Positions 1 to 6,239 of a DNA stretch of 27,044 bases are shown one piece after another. The notes under the pieces were generated by a model. It was not told the DNA's origin and ran no database searches. It worked only from the letters and a program-made list of their open reading frames with translations. Origin of the DNA: JBAYGJ01 sp041649335 (GTDB lineage Bacteria; Patescibacteriota; Patescibacteriia; UBA10025; JAHIVO01); NCBI GenBank assembly GCA_041649335.1, contig JBAZNF010000014.1, positions 1-27,044 on the forward strand, read 5' to 3'. Position 1 is the stretch's first letter, and each line of letters begins with the position of its first letter. The translations under genes and the position numbers were made by a program.

Positions 1-132
1 GCCAGGTCCGCAGAACTGCCCTACGATTTCCTGAAACATGTGGCCAGACGGATCACCAACGAAATCCGAGAAGTCGGTTCGGTCGTCTACCGGATATCGG
101 ACAAACCGCCATCAACCATTGAATGGGGATAA
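1..132 (+). CDS. guaA: GMP synthase (glutamine-hydrolysing), C-terminal end only
   Basis: The frame is open from the window edge to a TAA stop and encodes the last 43 residues of a protein. The segment LPYDFLKHVARRITNEI followed by VVYRISDKPPSTIEWG matches the conserved C-terminal dimerisation domain of GuaA, whose E. coli version ends in KPPATIEWE. GuaA converts XMP, glutamine and ATP into GMP in the cytoplasm, the last step of guanine nucleotide synthesis. The 5' part lies outside the window, so the glutaminase and ATP-pyrophosphatase domains cannot be inspected. A hairpin terminator follows 26 bp after the stop. Identification rests on this short but very characteristic tail. Confidence 0.9.
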   Translation, partial: ARSAELPYDFLKHVARRITNEIREVGSVVYRISDKPPSTIEWG

Positions 133-158
133 TCCACTCACTGCCACATCATAAAACC

Positions 159-196
159 CCGCCCGTAGACAAATTGCCTATGGGCGGTTCTTTTAT
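159..196. terminator. Bidirectional intrinsic terminator between guaA and the 146-aa gene
   Basis: A 10-bp stem (CCGCCCGTAG at 159-168 with CTATGGGCGG at 178-187, one G-T wobble) encloses a 9-nt loop. It is followed on the plus strand by a T-rich tract (188-196). On the minus strand the ATAAAA at 151-156 provides a T-rich tail as well. It sits between two converging genes and probably stops both. Confidence 0.8.
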
Positions 197-633
197 CCCC
201 GAGCACCCTTCTGGTGCGGTTGGCGCGTAATAAACTTGATACGGTTCTGGTGATCGAAATAATAACCCTCTACGGCATCTACCCTGATCCGTAGCCTGGC
301 GACTATTTCAATTGCTTTGTCCAGGCATTCCCGCGGGACGATCAGGTAAAACGTCGTGCCAAACTGCGAATATCGTGCCCATTCCACGGCCTCCTGATCC
401 GTAACCGTATCGCAGGTTTCCACTTCTTCAATGATTTCCGTCCGGCCAAAATCACCTCCCGGCCGCCAGACGACCACATCGGGGAAATTACCTCCGCCGA
501 CATTATGGCATTGTTTGCCGGTCAGGTTAACACTGACTAAAAAACCCTGCTGACGGAACGTCTCGTAAGTTCCGGCAGACGCCAGGATGACTTGGTCGTG
601 AATTGTCTGTTGTCCCCCGCGCCGGATAGCCAT
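193..633 (-). CDS. Hypothetical protein, possible PD-(D/E)XK-like nuclease fold
   Basis: This is a 146-residue soluble protein with no signal peptide or membrane segment. I do not recognise a named family. Residues 50-53 (FPDV) followed by a strand containing EEVET (69-73) and a later conserved-looking segment (AVEWARYSQ, then FYLIVP at 95-100) resemble the PD...ExK core of restriction-endonuclease-like folds: a strand with PD, a strand with E-x-E/K, then a helix and a hydrophobic strand. The usual lysine of the ExK half is glutamate here (E70-V-E72), so catalysis is uncertain. The chosen ATG at 633 is the first in frame and has no clear SD. It converges with guaA. The fold assignment is inference from motif order. 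Confidence 0.6.
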   Translation of the reverse strand: MAIRRGGQQTIHDQVILASAGTYETFRQQGFLVSVNLTGKQCHNVGGGNFPDVVVWRPGGDFGRTEIIEEVETCDTVTDQEAVEWARYSQFGTTFYLIVPRECLDKAIEIVARLRIRVDAVEGYYFDHQNRIKFITRQPHQKGARG

Positions 634-736
634 AGCCGGTAGGGTTACTTAATAAACACACCCCCTCATCCTACTACTTATGCGCCTGCTGCTTCAAGAC
701 ATGGGATGTGGATAAGTTTTGGCTAAAATTACACCA

Positions 737-1279
737 TTATATATACTTTTTACCAATCCAGAACACCGTCCCCACCCATAGCAATCCAAATACATACCCC
801 GCAAAAACATCAGAAATCCAGTGGACACCGAGAAAAATCCGGCTGTAACCGACACAGGCCACGACAATAACCCCCATAACCATATGCGATAAAAAGTGCC
901 GCCGCACGGTATGTCGATTCAGCACATACAGGACGGCTATGAGAATAACGATCCCGATGGCATGGCCGCTCGGAAAACTTGATAAGCCGACATGCTGGTA
1001 CACATGGACCAGGGATGGCGAAGGCCGCGGTCTCTGGAAAATCCATTTGAGCAATGGGATAAACGCGTTACCGAGCAGCAGACCGCTGATGAAATACGCC
1101 CGGCGTCTGTGCTGACGCCGCCACAGCCAGACGACCGCGACCAATCCAAGCGAACAGTAAAATTCCGGTGCCGTAATAAAACTGATAATTTTCACGATTA
1201 CCGTCAGCCAGGCTGGCTGGAAAGCCTGAATGAAATGGCTTACGGACAGGTCAATTGGCCAAGGTCCAGGATGAACCAT
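737..1279 (-). CDS. PAP2-family membrane phosphatase
   Basis: This 180-residue protein has several hydrophobic helices and the full acid-phosphatase signature of the PAP2 superfamily: K78-x6-R85-P86, then P103-S-G-H106, then S146-R147-x5-H153-x3-D157. The histidine of PSGH is expected to be the general acid and H153 the nucleophile. Family members dephosphorylate lipid phosphates such as undecaprenyl pyrophosphate, phosphatidic acid or phosphatidylglycerophosphate at the membrane; the substrate here cannot be told from sequence. The gene starts 3 bp after the stop of the upstream YdjM-like gene, so the two are almost certainly co-transcribed and may be translationally coupled. The start ATG at 1279 is the only sensible one and lacks a strong SD. 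Confidence 0.92.
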   Translation of the reverse strand: MVHPGPWPIDLSVSHFIQAFQPAWLTVIVKIISFITAPEFYCSLGLVAVVWLWRRQHRRRAYFISGLLLGNAFIPLLKWIFQRPRPSPSLVHVYQHVGLSSFPSGHAIGIVILIAVLYVLNRHTVRRHFLSHMVMGVIVVACVGYSRIFLGVHWISDVFAGYVFGLLWVGTVFWIGKKYI

Positions 1280-1282
1280 ACG

Positions 1283-1840
1283 TTAAAAGGACAGAATGTT
1301 GTGGATCTGATATTCGTTAAGCGAGGAATAAAGAAAAGCCAACACGCCCCCGCACGCAATAATGAGTAACACGGTGTCGGTAATCCCTCCTGTTTTTACA
1401 CGAAAAAATTTCGGCAACAAACCGACCCGCGTGCGGATCGGCCAAAACAGCTCCACACCGGATTTTGTCAGCATATCGATAATAATATGGCTGGCATAGC
1501 TGAAAATGATTACCAGAACAAACGACAAAGATTGCTTCAAAAAAAGAAAAGCGCCACAAGACAATATAGCCATCAGTAATAATGAATGCAAGAGACCGCG
1601 ATGCCCGAATATTCCGGACGTTACCATGGCTACGGGCGCTAATGGCTCGATACCCACATTTACGCCCCCGATTTTTCCTCCCACTCTCAGATGCTTCGCC
1701 ATCGATTCCGACGCATCTAAATCTGGCAACAATGCCACAAATGCTGCTACAACAACTAGCCAGGGTGCTGTGGTTAAGCCAAGCAGCACCGGAATCCATA
1801 CTGCGTTTGCGCCGACTGCGGCGTGGGTAATACCTTTCAT
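1283..1840 (-). CDS. YdjM-like (DUF457) membrane-bound putative metal-dependent hydrolase
   Basis: This is a 185-residue integral membrane protein. The N-terminal sequence MKGITHAAVGANAV, the motif PDLD (39-42), H80-R-G-L-L-H85 and H118-x3-D122 followed by TKSGVELFWP are the conserved polar and metal-ligand-like positions of the YdjM / DUF457 family of inner-membrane putative hydrolases. The biochemical reaction of this family is not established. About four hydrophobic helices alternate with these motifs. It is the first gene of a two-gene unit with the PAP2 phosphatase, 3 bp apart, which suggests a shared role in envelope lipid metabolism (inference). The start ATG at 1840 preserves the conserved MKGITH N-terminus. 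A TGG-TATCAT extended -10 like sequence lies directly upstream at about 1850-1858 on the minus strand. Confidence 0.85.
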   Translation of the reverse strand: MKGITHAAVGANAVWIPVLLGLTTAPWLVVVAAFVALLPDLDASESMAKHLRVGGKIGGVNVGIEPLAPVAMVTSGIFGHRGLLHSLLLMAILSCGAFLFLKQSLSFVLVIIFSYASHIIIDMLTKSGVELFWPIRTRVGLLPKFFRVKTGGITDTVLLIIACGGVLAFLYSSLNEYQIHNILSF

Positions 1841-1873
1841 AGTAGTAATGATACCATGCTACACAGTAATTTC

Positions 1874-1903
1874 TTGTCGGGATGGTTTAAGGCGGTGTAT
1901 ACT
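1874..1903 (+). promoter_or_regulatory. Sigma70-type promoter of the 2H phosphoesterase gene
   Basis: TTGTCG at 1874-1879 and TATACT at 1898-1903 are separated by 18 bp on the plus strand. The -10 ends 30 bp before the ATG at 1934, giving a short leader. Confidence 0.6.
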
Positions 1904-1933
1904 CAATTCATCAAATAACTATTTGCCTAAAGA

Positions 1934-2541
1934 ATGTCAATAAAAATAATCGCATATAACATTGTCATTATCCCGAATAAAACAACCGCTCAGCGGGCAA
2001 TTCGTGTGAGTAAAAGCCTCCGCACCCCCCAGAGCTACTTCACTCTGGATAATAAAAAATATTTCCCCCATATTACATTATACATGGCCACTTTCAATAC
2101 TGTACACATTAGGTTGGTGAAACGGTTTCTCGGTGCAATTGCCAAAAAAACAAAGCCTTTCTTAATTAAAAGCAGCCACTACCGCACCATAAGTCCGGGG
2201 TATATGGACATGTCATTTATCAGATCAAGGGACATTGCCAAGCTACAGCGCCGCATCATTCAAGCCTTGAACCCTCTGCGACATCGCTCGGCTAATCAAA
2301 AAGAACTATATGGGTTGCGGTCTCTCCAAAAAAAAATGTCCTGCGTTATGGATACCGGTCGGTGGGCTCGAATTATACTCCGCATTTGACCTTCACCCGG
2401 TTCAAAAAACTGGAGAGTTCTGTACGATCAAGTATCACAAAAATGAATTTCTCTTTTACGGTGCAAACAGTAGGCATATATCTGTTGGCTGAGCACGGTA
2501 CCTGCAAAAAGCTTGTGGCAAAATTTTCTTTAGGAAAATAA
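1934..2541 (+). CDS. 2H phosphoesterase (2'-5' RNA ligase/CPDase superfamily) interrupted by a -1 frame change at an A9 tract
   Basis: The 2H family has two H-x-T/S motifs that form the active site of RNA ligase/cyclic phosphodiesterases. The first, H46-I-T48-L, lies in the initial frame (start ATG 1934). Read without interruption, this frame ends at 2389 and has only one motif. The second motif, H-L-T-F-T-R-F, lies in the -1 frame at about 2383-2403, and that frame runs open to a TAA at 2539-2541. The two halves join at nine A residues, 2328-2336; a -1 slip there gives a continuous 202-residue protein with H151-L-T153, the usual family length. In the first frame the codons read CAA AAA AAA, so the heptamer A-AAA-AAA is correctly phased for -1 slippage. 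It may be a homopolymer assembly error, a recent pseudogene, or programmed/transcriptional slippage. Family assignment is firm; functional status is open. Confidence 0.8.
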
Positions 2542-2578
2542 AGATCAATCACCCCCATCTTGTAGATAGCTTTAGGGC

Positions 2579-2749
2579 TTATTTTTTGCTAAATTTTTTT
2601 CTGCTCTTTATGATTCCCACTATTCCGATAATAACCACAATTAATCCGAGCAATTGTGCACCGGGGCTATCATCATACCCCCCAAAAATAAATAAAAACA
2701 CACCGAGTGGTATTGCGAAAATGGAAAATAGTAATCTACCATTGTTCAT
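2579..2749 (-). CDS. Small two-helix membrane protein
   Basis: This 56-residue ORF has two hydrophobic segments (about residues 5-22, FSIFAIPLGVFLFIF, and 32-48, LLGLIVVIIGIVGII), separated by GGYDDSPGAQ and followed by a basic tail (KSRKKFSKK). The topology looks like a hairpin with the positive end in the cytoplasm. I prefer the ATG at 2749; a TTG at 2767 would add six residues. No clear SD is visible. No family is recognised. It converges with the 2H phosphoesterase gene (37 bp apart). It could be a real small gene of unknown role, supported mainly by its clean membrane topology. Confidence 0.5.
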   Translation of the reverse strand: MNNGRLLFSIFAIPLGVFLFIFGGYDDSPGAQLLGLIVVIIGIVGIIKSRKKFSKK

Positions 2750-2798
2750 ATATAAATCATGCCCCAACTATACGGGGTTGACCCAAAAAACACTCTCC

Positions 2799-2869
2799 TC
2801 CGCGAGTCCCGACGTTACGTCAGGACAACCCACCGGTTAACAGCCGTTTGCTTATCCCAGGGCAGCGCT
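2799..2869 (-). pseudogene. Degenerate tRNA-Asn copy
   Basis: Read on the minus strand this stretch aligns over its whole length with the intact tRNA-Asn at 2980-3051. The 3' acceptor half (TCGCGGA) is identical, and the anticodon arm with its loop CTGTTAA is nearly identical. The D-arm is scrambled, and the 5' acceptor half no longer pairs. The T-arm is replaced by a 9-bp hairpin at 2806-2826 (GTCCTGACG, loop TAA, CGTCGGGAC, one T-G wobble) that lacks a T-loop. It is therefore not a functional canonical tRNA. It lies 110 bp downstream of the real gene on the same strand, as expected for a decayed tandem duplicate. Confidence 0.65.
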
Positions 2870-2923
2870 GAAAGCTCCTGTTAGTCGCATGCATCGACGC
2901 TCTCCTTCGTTTCGCTTCTGCCC

Positions 2924-2941
2924 GTCCGCCCATGGGCGGAC
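2924..2941. repeat. Perfect 18-bp palindrome between the tRNA-Asn copy and tRNA-Asn
   Basis: GTCCGCCCATGGGCGGAC is self-complementary over its full length. It is flanked on both sides by CGTTTCGCT (about 2907-2915 and 2943-2951), giving a repeat-palindrome-repeat arrangement. Its role is unknown; it may be a transcript hairpin in the tRNA trailer or a mobile-repeat remnant. Confidence 0.6.
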
Positions 2942-2954
2942 CCGTTTCGCTATC

Positions 2955-3074
2955 GCGGGAAATAAAAATCCCCGCACCACTCCGCGAGTCGGATTCGAAC
3001 CGACAACCTACCGGTTAACAGCCGGTTGCTCTACCATTGAGCTATCGCGGAGCAGTGCGGGTATTATTTCCCGC
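2955..3074. repeat. Extended inverted repeat around tRNA-Asn
   Basis: The acceptor stem pairing continues outside the tRNA. C2980 pairs with G3052; after a 2x2 mismatch CCCGCAC (2971-2977) pairs with GTGCGGG (3055-3061); after a short asymmetric loop GCGGGAAATAA (2955-2965) pairs with TTATTTCCCGC (3064-3074). The 5' leader and 3' trailer of the precursor could therefore form a long helix closing the tRNA. Each side also contains GCGGG/CCCGC, so local hairpins are alternatives. The T-rich run ATTTTTATTT in the trailer could give terminator activity. Confidence 0.75.
2980..3051 (-). tRNA. tRNA-Asn (anticodon GTT)
   Basis: Read on the minus strand it folds as a standard cloverleaf: 7-bp acceptor TCCGCGA/TCGCGGA, D-arm GCTC/GAGC, anticodon arm ACCGG/CCGGT with loop CTGTTAA (anticodon GTT), T-arm GTCGG/CCGAC with loop TTCGAAT, and discriminator G. 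The CCA end is not encoded, so a tRNA nucleotidyltransferase must add it. It begins 24 bp after the rpoD stop codon on the same strand, so it may be transcribed from the dnaG-rpoD unit and released by processing. Confidence 0.95.
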
Positions 3075-3075
3075 C

Positions 3076-4284
3076 CTAATAATCCCGTAATTTCTTCATC
3101 CCGACGTGTTCCTCGATTTTCTCCAGAGCCTTGGCCTCAATTTGGCGGATGCGCTCGCGGGTCACGCCGAATTCCTGACCCACTTCCTCCAGCGTATGTG
3201 ACACACCATCCGTCAGGCCAAAACGCATTTCCAGTATTTTCTGTTCCCGCGGGGACAGCTCGCGGATAATGTCCTGGACATGGTCGCGGAGCAGCTGCAG
3301 GGCGGCGACACGGTCAGGCGTAATCGTCTTGACGTCCTCAATGAAATCACCCAATACCGAGTCCTCGTCGTCACTGTCGCCGACTGAAGTCTCCAACGAT
3401 ACCGTATCCTGCGATATTTTCATGATATGGTGGATCTTGTCAACCGCTTCGCCCATCTCTGCGGCAATCTCCTCTGGAAGCGGTTCACGGCCCAGGTCCT
3501 GGATCAACTGGCGCTCCACCTGCTGAAACCGGTTAATCGTTTCCACCATATGTACCGGGATACGGATAGTCCGGGACTGGTCGGCTAACGCCCGGGTGAT
3601 TGCCTGACGGATCCACCAGGTGGCGTAGGTAGAAAACTTATATCCTTTGCGGTAATCAAATTTTTCCACGGCCCGGAACAGGCCAATGTTGCCTTCCTGG
3701 ATAAGATCCAGCAGCGATAATGAACGGCCGGTGAATTTTTTGGCGATGGAAACGACGAGCCGCAAGTTCGCTTCAACCAGTTTCCGTTGTGCTTCCACGT
3801 CGTTGCGCTCCTTACGCTTGGCCAGCTGCAGTTCCTCTTCCGTAGATAATAACGGCACTTTGCCGATTTCACGCAGGTACATCTGTATGGAGTCGTTGGA
3901 GATGTCCGAGAGGTCCAGACGCCGTTTATCCACGGCCTTCCGGCCTTTTACCGGGACTTCAACGACCGGTTCCTGCAATATATTCCCGGAGGATTCCATC
4001 ACCTGGATGCCCGAACCTTCCAGCCGGTCCAAGAAATTTTCATAATCGGATACGTACGCTTCCAGCTCCGGAAACCCATATAAAATTTCCGTTTCGGTAA
4101 TAAACCCCCGGGCGTGCGCTTTAGCGAACAGCCGGTCTAATTTGGCCGGATCCAAAGTCGGCGGTGCGGACAGTGCCGTGCCGGCAGTGCGGCCTTTCTT
4201 ATTTTTTTTCTCGGCCTTTTTGGCCCCCTTTTTTACGGGAGGCCGGCCTGATTTTTTTATTTTACGTTTTGTTTTCTTCACCAT
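3076..4284 (-). CDS. rpoD: RNA polymerase primary sigma factor (sigma70/RpoD)
   Basis: With start ATG at 4284 this is a 402-residue group-1-like sigma factor. Region 1.2 lies at about 131-163 (NDSIQMYLREIGKVPLLS). Region 2 lies at about 171-243 (EANLRLVVSIAKKF, LDLIQEGNIGLFRAVEKFDYRKG, YATWWIRQAITRAL) and contains the core-binding and -10 melting residues. Region 3 follows. Region 4 is at the C-terminus with the -35-reading helix-turn-helix (LEEVGQEFGVTRERIRQIEAKAL). The first 35 residues are an unusually lysine-rich tail, followed by a short region 1.1-like segment (DPAKLDRLF). It directs the housekeeping promoters seen in this window. It lies 33 bp downstream of dnaG, the classical dnaG-rpoD pairing. 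A TTG at 4305 is an alternative start; neither has a clear SD. Confidence 0.97.
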   Translation of the reverse strand: MVKKTKRKIKKSGRPPVKKGAKKAEKKNKKGRTAGTALSAPPTLDPAKLDRLFAKAHARGFITETEILYGFPELEAYVSDYENFLDRLEGSGIQVMESSGNILQEPVVEVPVKGRKAVDKRRLDLSDISNDSIQMYLREIGKVPLLSTEEELQLAKRKERNDVEAQRKLVEANLRLVVSIAKKFTGRSLSLLDLIQEGNIGLFRAVEKFDYRKGYKFSTYATWWIRQAITRALADQSRTIRIPVHMVETINRFQQVERQLIQDLGREPLPEEIAAEMGEAVDKIHHIMKISQDTVSLETSVGDSDDEDSVLGDFIEDVKTITPDRVAALQLLRDHVQDIIRELSPREQKILEMRFGLTDGVSHTLEEVGQEFGVTRERIRQIEAKALEKIEEHVGMKKLRDY

Positions 4285-4317
4285 ATCAAAACAAACATGT
4301 CGCAATTTAAAAAATAA

Positions 4318-6108
4318 TTATTCTTCCAGATGCCTCAATTCAGCGGCTAATTCAGAAAACATAAGGCTCTGGGCTTCAATGGCCTGGCTGTCGCCCTGCA
4401 TTTCAGCCTGGCGCATCGCCTGTTCAATTTTTTTCAATTCTCCCTGGATATGGCGCTTTTTCAGCTCCTTGACCCCCTTCCGTACTTCCTTCTCTAGCGC
4501 TTCGGGGTCGGCATCCGGATATTCATCAGCTGTCCGGAGTGATAAAATTTCGGCATAGGTTAGCGATTTTTTGTCATCGCCGGGAAGCGATTTTAAAAAC
4601 GCGTCAAAATCAAAAGTCTGTTTCTCAGTATAAAAGACAACCAGGCTTTTGTAAAGGTTCTGCAGCTTGACATCCACAATATGTTCGGGTGGCAACTGAT
4701 CAATTAATTGGGGCAAGAGAGACGGATACCGCAGGACGATGCCGACCACCGTTTCGCCGATTGCAGTATACCGATCCCGGATGTGTACCGCTGACTGATC
4801 AGGGGTTGCCTCAGGAACCGCCCGTATCTTCACTTTTTGCAGCGTATCGCGTAGGACATCCTCCGGTACGCTGAGCGCCACGGATAACTTCTGTAAATAA
4901 TGCGTTTGCTCTATCTTGTCGGACAGCTTGGCGATGACCCCAAGTAGGGTTTTTGCCGCGGTTTTTTTGTTCTCAACCTTTTTCACGTCCATCGATCCAA
5001 GGACGGAGGCGAAATAATAATCCATGACCGACTGGGCGCCCTGGATGGCCTGACGCCATAGCTCCGGACCCATCTTTATGAGGTCATCCGGATCTTTAGC
5101 GCCGACGATGCGGATAACTTTCGTGTTCATCTCTTCCTGCCAGGCTACTTCAATGCCGCGCCGGCTGGCGGTATCGCCGGCAATATCCTGGTCAAATGCG
5201 AAAGCCACATTGACGGTCATCCGCTTTATAAGTTTTACCTGCTCCAGAGTGAGCGCCGTACCTGAAGACGCGACCACATTTTCAACGCCGGCCTGATGCG
5301 AGGCGATACAATCCATGTACCCCTCCACCACCACTGCCAATTTTTCCTGTTTAATAGCCTGTTTTGCCTGGTCAAATCCGTATAAAATATGACTTTTATC
5401 ATAAATCAACGTTTGAGGGGAATTGACGTACTTAGCCGCTTCGGGCCTGTCCGGACCGAGCCAACGTCCGCCGAAACCGATAATAGTCCCGTGCGGGTCG
5501 CGGACCGGAAACATTAGCCGGTTTCGGAAACGGTCGTAATAACCGGATCCCCGTTCCTTTTTTACCGTCAGGCCAGCCAGGAAAATGTCTTCAGCTCCAA
5601 AGCCCTTTTTTATTAAAAAGTCAGATAAAGTTTCCCATGCGTCCGGGGCAAAACCGAGCGTCCAGGTTTCCACGGTCTCATCCTTCACCTGGCGCTTCTT
5701 TAAATAGTCGCGTACCGACTGGGCCTTCGGGTGGTCGAGTAAAATTTTATGGTAAAACTCCGCCGCATACCGGCAGATGTCTTGAAGTTTGGTTTTTTGG
5801 TTGTTTAAGGCGGGGTCGCGGTACTGCAGCTGGACGCCGGCCTTTTTCGCCAATACACGCAACGCCTCCGGGAATTCCAGTCCCTCCATCTTCATGACAA
5901 ACGAAAAAATGTCCCCGCCTTCGCCGCAGCCGAAACAGTGCCAGATCTGCTTGTCCCGGGACACCATGAATGACGGCGTCTTCTCGTGGTGGAACGGACA
6001 ATTCGCCTTGAAATTGTTTGTCCCGGCCGGCTTGATCTGGATATACTCCTGGACCAGGTCAACGACGTCTATTTTGGATTTTATTTCTTCGATATTATCC
6101 TGCGCCAT
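4318..6108 (-). CDS. dnaG: DNA primase
   Basis: This 596-residue protein makes RNA primers for DNA replication. The N-terminal zinc finger of CHC2 type has C37-x2-H40 and C58-x2-C61. The RNA polymerase core follows, with a TOPRIM domain carrying the catalytic acidic motifs E262-G-Y-M-D266 and F305-D-Q-D-I-A-G-D312. The C-terminal roughly 170 residues (from about 430) form the helicase-interaction region, ending in a strongly charged helical stretch (EKEVRKGVKELKKRH onward). Length is typical for the family. The start ATG at 6108 gives the conserved N-terminus (IEEIKSKIDVVDLVQEYI), with a weak AGAAAG about 10 nt upstream. It is the first gene of the dnaG-rpoD unit. Its leader contains two hairpins and a TATAAT-like -10. 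Confidence 0.98.
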   Translation of the reverse strand: MAQDNIEEIKSKIDVVDLVQEYIQIKPAGTNNFKANCPFHHEKTPSFMVSRDKQIWHCFGCGEGGDIFSFVMKMEGLEFPEALRVLAKKAGVQLQYRDPALNNQKTKLQDICRYAAEFYHKILLDHPKAQSVRDYLKKRQVKDETVETWTLGFAPDAWETLSDFLIKKGFGAEDIFLAGLTVKKERGSGYYDRFRNRLMFPVRDPHGTIIGFGGRWLGPDRPEAAKYVNSPQTLIYDKSHILYGFDQAKQAIKQEKLAVVVEGYMDCIASHQAGVENVVASSGTALTLEQVKLIKRMTVNVAFAFDQDIAGDTASRRGIEVAWQEEMNTKVIRIVGAKDPDDLIKMGPELWRQAIQGAQSVMDYYFASVLGSMDVKKVENKKTAAKTLLGVIAKLSDKIEQTHYLQKLSVALSVPEDVLRDTLQKVKIRAVPEATPDQSAVHIRDRYTAIGETVVGIVLRYPSLLPQLIDQLPPEHIVDVKLQNLYKSLVVFYTEKQTFDFDAFLKSLPGDDKKSLTYAEILSLRTADEYPDADPEALEKEVRKGVKELKKRHIQGELKKIEQAMRQAEMQGDSQAIEAQSLMFSELAAELRHLEE

Positions 6109-6127
6109 AATTATTTCTTTCTACTTA

Positions 6128-6152
6128 CCCTGAACCGTTTACCGGTTCAGGG
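6128..6152. promoter_or_regulatory. Perfect hairpin in the dnaG leader
   Basis: CCCTGAACCG at 6128-6137 and CGGTTCAGGG at 6143-6152 form a perfect 10-bp stem with a 5-nt loop, 19 bp upstream of the dnaG start codon. No T-run follows on either strand, so it is unlikely to be an intrinsic terminator. It could be a leader RNA structure or a protein-binding palindrome controlling dnaG-rpoD. Confidence 0.6.
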
Positions 6153-6180
6153 TCAATATTGTCTGTGGGCATACGATGTG

Positions 6181-6219
6181 CTGGGATACTAAAAGTACCC
6201 CAGTATCTATTTTATTATA
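6181..6219 (-). promoter_or_regulatory. Candidate dnaG promoter -10 and leader stem-loop
   Basis: On the minus strand TATAAT occurs at 6219-6214, about 105 bp upstream of dnaG, without a convincing -35. Just downstream of it is an imperfect stem-loop (CTGGG/CCCAG plus TAC/GTA, 6181-6203). On the plus strand the same stem is followed by TATCTATTTTATT, but no plus-strand gene ends here. The -10 hexamer match is perfect; the rest is inference. Confidence 0.4.
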
Positions 6220-6239
6220 CGAACGTTAAGTTCAACGTC

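Noticed and set aside
2799..3051. tRNA-Asn and its remnant as att sites of an integrated element
   Set aside because: Only about 110 bp separates them and no integrase or mobile gene is present, so an intact element is excluded; a scar cannot be ruled out.
2889..3269. A 126-codon plus-strand ORF across tRNA-Asn and the 3' end of rpoD
   Set aside because: It includes the tRNA read backwards (GFEPTTYRLTAGCSTIELS is the typical antisense tRNA peptide) and the antisense of rpoD.
6128..6152. The dnaG-leader hairpin as an intrinsic terminator
   Set aside because: No run of T follows the stem on either strand.
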